Positions 1 through 6,439 of a stretch of DNA of 35,188 bases are shown here, one piece after another. Positions within the stretch are counted from its first letter, which is position 1. Each line of letters starts with the position of its first letter. Source of the stretch: a virus; the IMG/VR virus record IMGVR_UViG_3300032116_009995, positions 1 through 35,188 of that record. One strand, given 5' to 3'. A program made the position numbers and the translations under genes. The notes below the pieces were generated by a model. That model searched no databases, was not told the DNA's origin, and saw only the letters and a program-made list of their open reading frames with translations.

Positions 1-17
1 GAGAAAAAAGGAAGCGA

Positions 18-806
18 GTGACGATGAGCGAAATTCAACGCTCTCTTACTGTAATGGTGTACGGAGAGAGCAAGGTTGGTAAATCAAGTCTTGCTGTCAC
101 CGCACCTTACCCACGACTCATGCTTGATGTAGAAGGCGGTCACAGGTTCTTGCCTATCGTCGTCAAGTATTGGGATCCATTGCGAGAGGAACCACCTCTA
201 GCAGACGGTACTTGGGACACAGTTGTAGTTACAGTTCGTGATTACGACACAGTGCTCAAGACTTATCAGTGGTTGCAACTTGGAAAGCACCACTTTAAGA
301 GTCTAATTATTGACTCAGTATCTGAACTTCAAGTTAAATGCTTGGAGAACATTGCTGGTGTTAATCAAATGACTCAGCAGCAGTGGGGTGAATTGCTTCG
401 TCATATGGGTGGTCTTTTGCGAGATCTCCGTGACTTAACTATGCACCCAACTAACGCACTAGAAGCAGTAGTGCTTACTGCAATGGCTAGAACTGATAAG
501 GATGGTCGTTATCGTCCATACCTTCAAGGACAGCTTGCAATTCAAGCACCATACTTCTACGACATTCTGGGAGCAATTACCGTTGAAGAACGGATGAACC
601 CAGATCCAACTCAACTGCCATACAAAGTTCGTCGTATGTATGTTGAGAGAACAAATCAATACGAAGCTGGCGAGCGTGTCCAAGGACGACTCGGCAAAAT
701 CGTAGAGCAACAAGACATGTCAATTGAGCGAATGCTCGACATTGTTTTTGGACCAAAACAAGCAGCGGCAGCTGAAACAACAACACAGAAAGAAGGCACT
801 AAGTGA
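18..806 (+). CDS. Sak4-like phage AAA/RecA-fold ATPase (recombination)
   Basis: The 262-residue protein has a Walker A motif GESKVGKSS at residues 16-24 and a Walker B-like SLIIDS strand near residue 95. This is the pattern of phage nucleotide-binding (Sak4/AAA_24) proteins, RecA-core ATPases that act with a ssDNA-binding partner in single-strand annealing recombination. The next gene, overlapping by GTGA, encodes a likely ssDNA-binding protein, which supports that role. I use the GTG at 18: AAGGAAG lies at 8-14, and the GTG overlaps a TGA at 19-21 that could end an upstream gene whose last codons are at 1-21. An ATG at 24 is the alternative. The C-terminus is Ala/Gln/Thr-rich and probably disordered. 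The family assignment is from motif and context only. Confidence 0.85.
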   Translation: MTMSEIQRSLTVMVYGESKVGKSSLAVTAPYPRLMLDVEGGHRFLPIVVKYWDPLREEPPLADGTWDTVVVTVRDYDTVLKTYQWLQLGKHHFKSLIIDSVSELQVKCLENIAGVNQMTQQQWGELLRHMGGLLRDLRDLTMHPTNALEAVVLTAMARTDKDGRYRPYLQGQLAIQAPYFYDILGAITVEERMNPDPTQLPYKVRRMYVERTNQYEAGERVQGRLGKIVEQQDMSIERMLDIVFGPKQAAAAETTTQKEGTK

Positions 807-1339
807 GTTCACGCAATTGGGCAGACCTCATTAAAGATGCTGGTGACTCAGGAAGTTATGAGCCACTACCAGACGGCGACTACGATCTCGTAGTCGTTGA
901 AGCAACTGCGACAACTTCGCAATCTGGCAAAACCATGTTCAAAGTAAAGGCGCAGGTTGAGGGCGGAGCCCACAATAAGCGTCTTGTATGGGACAACCTA
1001 GTTGTCTCACCTGATTCTCCAGCAGCGCTGGGAATCCTATTCAAGAAGTTCCATGCCATGGGAATTGGTCGTGGATACTTCGACAACAATCCAACAAATG
1101 CTCAGATCGAGCAAGCACTTATAGGTCGTAGATTCCGTGCACAGATTGGTAGCCGTCTATATAACGGCGCTAAGAAGAACGAAATCAAGAACTATTACCC
1201 AAGCGCACAGACAATTGCTGCAATGAACGGGGAGACACCCGCTCCAGCAACTGCTGCTGCACCTGCACCAGCTCCTGCTCCAGCGCCAGCCCCTGCGCCA
1301 GCGCCAGCACCTGCTGCTGCCCCAGCCGCTCCGTTCTAG
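803..1339 (+). CDS. DUF669-like ssDNA-binding protein with Ala-Pro tail
   Basis: The 178-residue protein opens with a compact beta-rich domain (residues 15-135) matching the DUF669 pattern: YEPLPDGDYDLVVVEA, then a KRLVWDNLVV strand, then a helical stretch and a FRAQIG strand. DUF669 proteins are phage single-strand-binding-like proteins often encoded beside Sak4 or other recombinases. From about residue 145 the chain is a low-complexity run of Ala-Pro repeats ending in APF. A flexible tail ending in Pro-Phe is reminiscent of bacterial SSB tails, but the acidic residues usual there are missing. GTG start at 803 overlaps the upstream stop as GTGA, so the two are translationally coupled. A strong hairpin follows the stop codon. 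Confidence 0.82.
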   Translation: MSSRNWADLIKDAGDSGSYEPLPDGDYDLVVVEATATTSQSGKTMFKVKAQVEGGAHNKRLVWDNLVVSPDSPAALGILFKKFHAMGIGRGYFDNNPTNAQIEQALIGRRFRAQIGSRLYNGAKKNEIKNYYPSAQTIAAMNGETPAPATAAAPAPAPAPAPAPAPAPAPAAAPAAPF

Positions 1340-1353
1340 CTGGTTTTGCTAGG

Positions 1354-1387
1354 TTGCTGCCCAACGAAAACCGTTGGGCGGCAATTT
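1354..1387 (+). terminator. Rho-independent terminator after the recombination pair
   Basis: TTGCTGCCCAACG at 1354-1366 pairs with CGTTGGGCGGCAA at 1372-1384 (13 bp with one G-T wobble) around a five-base AAAAC loop, followed by only three Ts. It lies 15 bases after the stop of the ssDNA-binding gene and before an A+T-richer gene block. The short T-tract makes full termination uncertain; partial read-through is possible. Confidence 0.7.
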
Positions 1388-1407
1388 AGTAAGCCAAGAA
1401 AGTAAAC

Positions 1408-2436
1408 ATGAAGATATTCATAACTGGATGTACAGCTTCTCAAGCTTCTAATAAGAACATAATTAGACACCCATCTTTTACTGGGCTTTTATCTAATGCT
1501 ATGTCAGAGCTTGGTCATGAAGTTGTAGTGAATTATCCAAGATTTGGTTACACCAAAGAATATCTAGACTCTTTTGATCTTATTTTTGTAGGTCTATCTT
1601 CTCCTAGCAACATATCTGCTCATTATTCTCACGGAGCTTTTGCTATAGCTGAAACAGCTAGGGAGCTTGGAAAATTAAAACTTGTTATTGATATGCCAGA
1701 GCCTCAAAGAATTAAAAACACTATTAGGGACTTTTACAACAAAACTGATGATTTTTATAAAAGCTTCTACCAAAGAAGAGTTCAATACCAAGACTCTTTA
1801 AAGAAAGAAAATAGAGAGAAGATAGATTCTTTTATAAACCACTTACACACAGAACAATGGGAAGAATCTTATGTCCCAAGCATGCCTTGGTTTACTAAAT
1901 CTGTAGTAACCAAAGCACTACCTAATCTATCTGAAGAGAATATAGTGACTCTTTGTTATGACAGGGTTCTTATAGACTCAGTAGAAGACAGATTAGAACC
2001 TATATACGGCAGCTATTGGTGTGCAGACAACGCTAAATCACAGTGGACAAAGAAGATATCCAAAACTATACAGTTTCCAATTCACACAACTAGATACAAT
2101 AACTACAGCACAAATGAAACTATTGTAGAAAAAATAAAAAATTCAACTGGAACACTTATCAGTACATATCAGGGAGGCGATCCTTGGTGGTCTGTTTCGA
2201 TCCCCCAGACACTTATGGCAGGAGTTCCTGTAGTAACTGACTGGCGTCATACCGCAGAGCTAGGAGCAGAATGGGCGTATTTACCTTCGACGATAGAGGA
2301 AATGAGCCCAGAAGAAAAACTAATAATGGCTCAGAGTCAAAAAGATTTTTACAGAGAGGCAGCTCCTTCATACGAAGACTCTCTGGAAAAGACGGCACGA
2401 GCTCTGGACAACCAGAGCAAGTTGTCGTTAGTCTAG
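1408..2436 (+). CDS. GT-B-fold glycosyltransferase-like protein
   Basis: 342 residues. The N-terminus is a Rossmann-like strand and loop (MKIFITGCTASQAS) followed by a second alpha/beta unit with FDLIFVGLSSPSN near residue 60. The C-terminal half holds GGDPWWSVSIPQTLMAGVPVV around residues 255-275, which looks like the nucleotide-sugar-binding half of GT-B enzymes, where a conserved small-residue/Pro segment precedes GVPVV. The acceptor cannot be told from sequence: phage enzymes of this type may glycosylate modified DNA bases or other targets. The coding strand is clearly more A+T-rich than the preceding genes, and it starts after the hairpin terminator. ATG at 1408 is preceded by a weak AAGAAAG. 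The last 165 bases are also open in another frame, which I do not consider coding. Confidence 0.6.
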   Translation: MKIFITGCTASQASNKNIIRHPSFTGLLSNAMSELGHEVVVNYPRFGYTKEYLDSFDLIFVGLSSPSNISAHYSHGAFAIAETARELGKLKLVIDMPEPQRIKNTIRDFYNKTDDFYKSFYQRRVQYQDSLKKENREKIDSFINHLHTEQWEESYVPSMPWFTKSVVTKALPNLSEENIVTLCYDRVLIDSVEDRLEPIYGSYWCADNAKSQWTKKISKTIQFPIHTTRYNNYSTNETIVEKIKNSTGTLISTYQGGDPWWSVSIPQTLMAGVPVVTDWRHTAELGAEWAYLPSTIEEMSPEEKLIMAQSQKDFYREAAPSYEDSLEKTARALDNQSKLSLV

Positions 2437-2462
2437 GCAAAACTGTACGAAAGGACAGCGAG

Positions 2463-2903
2463 ATGGCCAAAGTAGATATGCCGTGGGTCAAGGAACAATT
2501 GACCAACAATCGCACAAAGCGAGTCGTTGGGGATCATGTTCTTGCCCTACTAGAAAAATGGGAGGATCTAAAAAATACAGATCCAGACCCAAAGAAAAAT
2601 GAAGCTAACCTAAGTCAGATTGTTGAAATATTCAGCAAGCTAGCTTTAGGACACGCTATTGTAAAAGAAGATAAAAACGAAACTTGGGTTCCAGCTCAAG
2701 CTGGTCAGATTGTTGTAGCTGACGAAGTAAGAGTCAAGTGGAACGCTTTTGATGGAGATCAAGGAAAGATTCACAATGGTCGTCGTGGCAAGGTTGTATC
2801 TATTAGATACGGTGACATCATTGTAAAAACTACCGATGGAAAAGAACCTATGTTGGATGGGTTCCACTACACTCCTCAGCAGCTAGAGAAGAGAATCTCA
2901 TAA
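2463..2903 (+). CDS. Conserved phage protein with KOW/SH3-like C-terminus
   Basis: The protein is 146 residues from the ATG at 2463. The open frame extends upstream to 2271, but AAGGA at 2451-2455 sits seven bases before 2463 and the upstream stretch overlaps the glycosyltransferase gene, so the shorter start is preferred. Residues 1-75 are helical and charged (MAKVDMPWVKEQL and a long EKWEDLKNT helix). Residues 85-130 form a beta-rich segment with EVRVKWNAFDGDQGKIHNGR followed by RGKVVSIRYGDIIVK. A Gly-Lys turn between strands resembles a KOW/SH3-like small barrel, a fold used for nucleic-acid or protein binding. I recall similar small proteins in actinophages but know no function. Its stop overlaps the next start as TAATG. 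Confidence 0.75.
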   Translation: MAKVDMPWVKEQLTNNRTKRVVGDHVLALLEKWEDLKNTDPDPKKNEANLSQIVEIFSKLALGHAIVKEDKNETWVPAQAGQIVVADEVRVKWNAFDGDQGKIHNGRRGKVVSIRYGDIIVKTTDGKEPMLDGFHYTPQQLEKRIS

Positions 2904-3109
2904 TGAAAGTTGCTACTTTTATTTTTGAAGTCGAAGGAGATTTTTATGAAGATCTCATTGAGAAGTCAGAAAATAAGATAGCTGACTTTATCGATAAGCC
3001 ACTCGACCAGCTAGGTAAGCATGCCAGCTACGAGATAGATATATTTGAAAACTCTGAAAAGATAACAACATACAATGCTAAAGTGACGGCGAGGATAAAA
3101 AATGTCTGA
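2903..3109 (+). CDS. Small alpha/beta protein, paralogue of the 6.2-kb gene
   Basis: A 68-residue protein with no recognised domain. The predicted order is beta (ATFIFEVEG), helix (YEDLIEKSENKIADFID), beta (YEIDIF), beta (AKVTARIKNV). ATG at 2903 shares a base with the upstream TAA, and the stop overlaps the following gene by eight bases, so it belongs to a coupled series. Residues 12-31 align with the protein encoded at 6215-6439: G, Y, EK, IA, F and D are shared at matching spacing, and the strand-helix-strand order is the same. The two are probably paralogues. Function unknown. Confidence 0.72.
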   Translation: MKVATFIFEVEGDFYEDLIEKSENKIADFIDKPLDQLGKHASYEIDIFENSEKITTYNAKVTARIKNV

Positions 3110-3446
3110 AGAGACAATAAAGGCTGAAACTAACGAGTACGCAAAACAGATTACCGACACTCCCTATCGTGTAGAAGCTTTGCGTGAAGCTGCTCGTATA
3201 ACAACTCAGGACAGGAACGCTAACTATGGTGGACCTGAAGAGAACTTCACCAGAACAGCAAAGATCTGGTCTGTAATACTTGGTCAAGATATCTCTAACG
3301 AACAAGTAGCCATGATGATGGTTGGTCTTAAAATGGCTCGCTTTGCTCATGGATCTGGATTCCAACCAGATACTTGGATCGACATCGCTGGTTATGCTGG
3401 CTGCGGTTATGAGGTAGGAAAGATAGAGTCCGAAACATCTAAATAG
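3102..3446 (+). CDS. DUF6378 family phage protein
   Basis: 114 residues. The core (residues 22-108) carries the conserved DUF6378 signature: AREAA-like helix, DRNANYGGPEENF, IWSVILG, QVAMMMVGLKMARFAHG and DTWIDIAGYAG. This all-helical family is common in siphophages and its role is unknown to me; a link to nucleotide metabolism has been suggested by its gene neighbours in other phages, but nothing in the sequence shows that. ATG at 3102 has GAGGA at 3091-3095. It overlaps the previous gene by eight bases and is followed at once by a WhiB gene. Confidence 0.85.
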   Translation: MSEETIKAETNEYAKQITDTPYRVEALREAARITTQDRNANYGGPEENFTRTAKIWSVILGQDISNEQVAMMMVGLKMARFAHGSGFQPDTWIDIAGYAGCGYEVGKIESETSK

Positions 3447-3459
3447 TTAGGGAGTGCAA

Positions 3460-3735
3460 GTGTCTAAGTTGACACCACCTTGGGAGTTCAAAGAAGCCCT
3501 CTGTGCTCAGGTAGGTACAGAGGTCTTTTATTTAGAAGATAGAGATGAAGTAAGAGAAAGAGCCAGACAAGCTGACTACAGCATGGCAAAAAGAGTCTGT
3601 CAAAGCTGTGTACATCTTATAGAGTGCGGCGAGTGGGGTATAAATAAAGAAAGATTTGGCCTTTGGGGAGGCTTTACTCCTCAAGAAAGAAAGCTCATCA
3701 GGAGAAGTAGAAACATCCTGATAGAGGAAGAGTAG
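3460..3735 (+). CDS. WhiB-family Fe-S transcriptional regulator
   Basis: 91 residues from the GTG at 3460; an in-frame GTG at 3454 is possible but lies inside the GGGAG ribosome-binding site at 3450-3454. The four WhiB cysteines are C15, C47, C50 and C56 (a lone Cys, then CXXC and a fourth Cys five residues on), followed by the GLWGG turn at 67-71 and a basic tail QERKLIRRSRN. WhiB proteins bind a [4Fe-4S] cluster sensitive to oxygen and NO, and partner the host primary sigma factor; phage versions can act as repressors or co-opt host promoters. The family is confined to Actinobacteria and their phages, so this gene is the best host clue. The short C-terminal basic region is typical of phage WhiB proteins. 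Confidence 0.93.
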   Translation: MSKLTPPWEFKEALCAQVGTEVFYLEDRDEVRERARQADYSMAKRVCQSCVHLIECGEWGINKERFGLWGGFTPQERKLIRRSRNILIEEE

Positions 3736-3767
3736 ACTAGTAACCTAACCTATTAGAGAGTAGGACT

Positions 3768-4064
3768 ATGGCTGCCGAACCTGTCATAAGTCCATTTCCC
3801 GTCTGCGAAGCTTGCTGGATGGAGTCTCATGCGAAGTGGGAACCAGAAAGCATGGATAAAACTGGAAGAATTCTTATGAGGTTAAAAGGTGTAGAAGTAC
3901 CTCAAAAAATAAACAATGGGACTGTAGAAGTATGTGCCATGTGTGGCGCAGTTACCATAGCTGGGATTTATGAATTAAAGTTGACCAGTGAAGTTTATTT
4001 TACAAATAAACCAAGCCCAGATTTTGAAGTAAACATTAGTCCTCCAGAGGAAGATCAGGAGTAG
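3768..4064 (+). CDS. Small protein with two CXXC motifs (zinc-ribbon-like)
   Basis: 98 residues with CEAC at residues 13-16 and CAMC at 57-60, each in a short turn between predicted strands. The two pairs could form one zinc ribbon, with the charged stretch between them as a long insertion. No catalytic motif was seen. The C-terminus is acidic (PPEEDQE). ATG at 3768 follows a TAGGA element and a 32-base gap after the WhiB gene. The function is unknown; binding of nucleic acid or a protein partner would suit a zinc ribbon. Similar small proteins sit near WhiB genes in other actinophages as far as I recall. Confidence 0.72.
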   Translation: MAAEPVISPFPVCEACWMESHAKWEPESMDKTGRILMRLKGVEVPQKINNGTVEVCAMCGAVTIAGIYELKLTSEVYFTNKPSPDFEVNISPPEEDQE

Positions 4065-4067
4065 TCA

Positions 4068-4403
4068 ATGAAAGACCAGCGCCCAGGGGAATCTCTTTGG
4101 GAAGAATGGCAGGGTCTTGGCTACGACAGCAAAGTTGATTCATCTGTTATTTATTATACTTTTGAACATATAGATTTAGAAAATGATCTTGTTAGAAGAG
4201 CTCTAGCTTCAGCTCTACAAAGAGATGGAGTAGCTATTTCTCTTGGAGATGGTTTTGCCATGATCGATAAGAGCGTTCCTTACCACGGTTGGGCAGGATT
4301 TGTAGATGATGATCAAGAGTATTCTGTTTGTGATGAACATGGGGAGACAGAGTATGGAGACTTTGTAGACTCTATATTACCTACAACTTGGATAGAAATA
4401 TAA
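4068..4403 (+). CDS. Hypothetical acidic protein
   Basis: 111 residues with no recognised family. It begins with a hydrophilic, Trp-bearing segment (GESLWEEWQGLGYDS), then a helix (RRALASALQRDG) and strands with several aromatic residues, ending in an acidic stretch with Tyr and Trp. No signal peptide or transmembrane segment is evident. ATG at 4068 follows the previous stop by three bases with AGGAG just before it, so it is co-transcribed with the upstream small-protein genes. A 73-base A+T-rich gap with promoter-like sequence follows it. No function can be assigned. Confidence 0.72.
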   Translation: MKDQRPGESLWEEWQGLGYDSKVDSSVIYYTFEHIDLENDLVRRALASALQRDGVAISLGDGFAMIDKSVPYHGWAGFVDDDQEYSVCDEHGETEYGDFVDSILPTTWIEI

Positions 4404-4420
4404 TTAGATAATGACATATA

Positions 4421-4450
4421 TTGACATAATCGTGTCTAATCCGATATTTT
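4421..4450 (+). promoter_or_regulatory. Candidate sigma-70 promoter upstream of the WhiB fusion gene
   Basis: TTGACA at 4421-4426 is a perfect -35 box, and TATTTT at 4445-4450 (4 of 6 to TATAAT) sits 18 bases downstream. It lies in the only non-coding stretch between 2463 and 6439, so it would give the second half of this block its own start. The -10 is imperfect. Confidence 0.4.
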
Positions 4451-4464
4451 AATAGTCTATAGTC

Positions 4465-4470
4465 TAATAT
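4465..4470 (+). promoter_or_regulatory. Candidate -10 for a leaderless WhiB-fusion transcript
   Basis: TAATAT fits the actinobacterial -10 pattern TANNNT, and the GTG start follows after six bases (4471-4476). No Shine-Dalgarno sequence is visible before that GTG. This spacing is the signature of leaderless transcripts, common in Actinobacteria. No matching -35 box is seen at the usual distance. Confidence 0.4.
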
Positions 4471-4476
4471 AGTCAT

Positions 4477-4986
4477 GTGTGGAAACCCGCTGACAACCTA
4501 AATTGGCAAGAAAACGCTACTTGTGCAAAACCCAGCAATAGGCACGCTTTAAACTGGTTTTTTTCTAAAGACTTCAATGAAAAGTATGCAGCCAAAAATA
4601 TGTGTTTTACCTGCCCTGTTAGATCCAAATGCCTTCAATGGGCCTTGGAGCATCGTCAGATATGGGGTATATGGGGCGGTAAAGATGAAGTTGATATTCG
4701 TAGAGCTCTTTCGGTATCTTATAGCGGAGAAGAAACAAGACGCCGTAGATTTCCTAATTGTCCTTATTGCACAGCTAGGCCATCTAAACTTGAAACATCT
4801 GTAGAGCAACTTGAAGGTGGAGGAAGATGGACAACAGCTAAAGTTGTTACATGTACAGAGTGTGGATTTGCATGGAGAAGTCGTACTAGCGCTAATGCTG
4901 TAGAAGCGTATAAACTAGAACGAGAAGAAAGAACAAAACAAAGAACAAAGAAAAAGAGGAAAAAGAATGATAAGACCGCAATTTGA
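4477..4986 (+). CDS. WhiB-like regulator fused to a zinc ribbon
   Basis: 169 residues. The N-terminal WhiB domain has C16, C43, C46 and C52 with GIWGG at 64-68, so the [4Fe-4S] ligand set is complete. Unlike the 91-residue WhiB encoded at 3460, it continues into a second metal-binding module: CPYC at 95-98 and CTEC at 126-129, spaced as a zinc ribbon, then a strongly basic tail (KQRTKKKRKKN). The GTG start at 4477 has no ribosome-binding site but sits six bases after a -10-like TAATAT, suggesting leaderless translation. The 3' end overlaps the AhpD-like gene by 20 bases. By family it should contact the host sigma factor; the ribbon and tail would add DNA or protein binding, which is inference. 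I do not recall this architecture as standard for phage WhiB proteins. Confidence 0.85.
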   Translation: MWKPADNLNWQENATCAKPSNRHALNWFFSKDFNEKYAAKNMCFTCPVRSKCLQWALEHRQIWGIWGGKDEVDIRRALSVSYSGEETRRRRFPNCPYCTARPSKLETSVEQLEGGGRWTTAKVVTCTECGFAWRSRTSANAVEAYKLEREERTKQRTKKKRKKNDKTAI

Positions 4987-5500
4987 ATCCTTACAAAATG
5001 CAAAAGGTATTGTAGATGTTTTTATGGAAAAACCTCAGAAATATGCGGCAGCTCTAACCTTAGCTCAAGAAGTATTAAGAGAAGCTTCTTATTTATCTCC
5101 TTTAGATAGAGAAATAATTGCAGCATACACATCTAGACTTAATAGATGCGAATATTGCTACGGATCTCATAGGGAGTTTGTAAAATCTTTAGGAGGATCT
5201 GAACTTGATTTAAATGCCGTAGATAATGCTGGTATGTCTACAGGTCATAGGTTAGATTCTATTTTTAATTATATAACAGTTTTAACAAAAAATCCAGAAT
5301 ATGTTAGTCAAGATATGAAGCTTAGAGTTATGGAAGCTGGGTTTACAGAAGAAGAACTAAAAGATGCTATAGCTGTATGCGCTGCTTTTAATTTTTACAA
5401 TAGAATTGTAGAAGGTCATGGCATTGACTCTAATTCAGAAACTTGGAAACCATCAGCTGAAATGATAAACAATCACGGATACGATAAAAGATATAAATAA
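4967..5500 (+). CDS. AhpD-like / carboxymuconolactone decarboxylase family protein
   Basis: 177 residues with the AhpD-type redox motif C61-E-Y-C64 followed by H68, and E49 twelve residues before C61. This spacing is the same as in Mycobacterium AhpD (Glu118, Cys130, Cys133, His137), so the proton-relay residues appear intact. AhpD proteins are all-helical thiol peroxidases and adaptors that regenerate peroxiredoxins; the wider CMD family also includes decarboxylases. ATG at 4967 has AGAGGA at 4955-4960 and lies inside the end of the WhiB-fusion gene, so translation is coupled. A phage-borne copy suggests protection from peroxide during infection. The physiological electron donor cannot be inferred. 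Confidence 0.82.
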   Translation: MIRPQFESLQNAKGIVDVFMEKPQKYAAALTLAQEVLREASYLSPLDREIIAAYTSRLNRCEYCYGSHREFVKSLGGSELDLNAVDNAGMSTGHRLDSIFNYITVLTKNPEYVSQDMKLRVMEAGFTEEELKDAIAVCAAFNFYNRIVEGHGIDSNSETWKPSAEMINNHGYDKRYK

Positions 5501-6204
5501 TGTTTATTAATAAACCTAAAAAAATTATTTTTAGTTCCGATCCAGTTGTAATTGACATACCTAAACCTGCAAAAAATTTTATACCTAAGTGGTATTCAAA
5601 AAGTGAAAGGTATCATGGAGGAGAGCCTCAGTATCACTCAAATCTTAATACAAACAAAAGTGTAAAAACTTGTGTTCCATTTTTAGACACTCTTACTACT
5701 GGTTATATGTTTGAACTTTCTATTGATGTTGTTATAAAACAAGAGTTAGATGGCCCTAATTTTGCATCTCCTCTACAACCAACTCCTATAGATGTAAGAA
5801 ATCCAGCACAGAATCCTTTAATACCTATACCTTTAGGATGTTCTCCACATCATTTTATTTGGAAAATTCCCCACTGCTTTAAAACTCCAAAAGGTTATAG
5901 TCTTTTAGTAACTCATCCTTTAAATAGATTTGATCTTCCATTTGTAACAATGAGCGGTATAGTAGATGCCGATAATGCAATAGGAAAAGGAAATTTTCCA
6001 TTCTTTTTAAAAGATGGATTTGAAGGAATAATACATGCTGGAACCCCGATTGCTCAAATTATTCCTTTTAAACGGGACGACTGGGAGTCAGTAAGAGACG
6101 ATTCTCTAAATTTAGAAGGAGAAAAAAGAAATTTTATGGCTGCTAGAACTATAAAAGACGGGTACTATAAGCTTACATCTTGGCACAAAAAAGAGTATAA
6201 CTAA
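5500..6204 (+). CDS. Conserved phage protein of unknown function (cyanophage-type)
   Basis: 234 residues. I recognise the general pattern from cyanophages and other marine phages: an N-terminal IDIPKPAKNFIPKWY segment, KTCVPFLDTLTTGY, a CSPHHFIWKIPH stretch, a GYSLLVTHPLNRFDLPF stretch, a GIVDAD turn and a C-terminal GTPIAQIIPFKRDDW. I know no demonstrated function. The many beta strands and the clustered His and Asp residues suggest a cupin-like or related beta fold, but no classical HXD...H iron-binding triad stands out. ATG overlaps the previous TAA as TAATG. It lies close to the halogenase gene on the opposite strand, a neighbourhood I have a vague memory of from other phages. Confidence 0.8.
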   Translation: MFINKPKKIIFSSDPVVIDIPKPAKNFIPKWYSKSERYHGGEPQYHSNLNTNKSVKTCVPFLDTLTTGYMFELSIDVVIKQELDGPNFASPLQPTPIDVRNPAQNPLIPIPLGCSPHHFIWKIPHCFKTPKGYSLLVTHPLNRFDLPFVTMSGIVDADNAIGKGNFPFFLKDGFEGIIHAGTPIAQIIPFKRDDWESVRDDSLNLEGEKRNFMAARTIKDGYYKLTSWHKKEYN

Positions 6205-6214
6205 GGAGATAATG

Positions 6215-6439
6215 ATGTTAAAACCAATGATTAGAGTGTTTGTAACAGGACACACTTATGCAGAAGTTAGTGAGAAAGCAAAACTAGCTATTGCTGAATT
6301 CTTTGATGAAAAAGAAGAAAACATTGAAAAAATTTTTACAAAGTACGATGTGGAAATGAACATCGAGCAAAATAATACACATGAAGGTGATCCTTGGTTT
6401 GCTCAGTGCTTTGTAAGAATGCCTTTTACAGCTTCTTAA
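6215..6439 (+). CDS. Small alpha/beta protein, paralogue of the 2.9-kb gene
   Basis: 74 residues from the second ATG at 6215; ATG at 6212 is equally readable, but AAGGAG at 6203-6208 is better spaced from 6215. The order is beta (IRVFVTG), helix (YAEVSEKAKLAIAEFFD), beta (YDVEMNI), beta (WFAQCFVRM). The GXXYXXXXEK...IAXFXD pattern matches the protein encoded at 2903-3109, suggesting gene duplication. The stop codon shares its TTAA with the stop of the convergent halogenase gene. Function unknown. Confidence 0.7.
   Translation: MLKPMIRVFVTGHTYAEVSEKAKLAIAEFFDEKEENIEKIFTKYDVEMNIEQNNTHEGDPWFAQCFVRMPFTAS

Noticed and set aside
2271-2462. Extended N-terminus of the gene ending at 2903
   Set aside because: It overlaps the end of the glycosyltransferase gene, and ATG at 2463 has a clear AAGGA seven bases before it.
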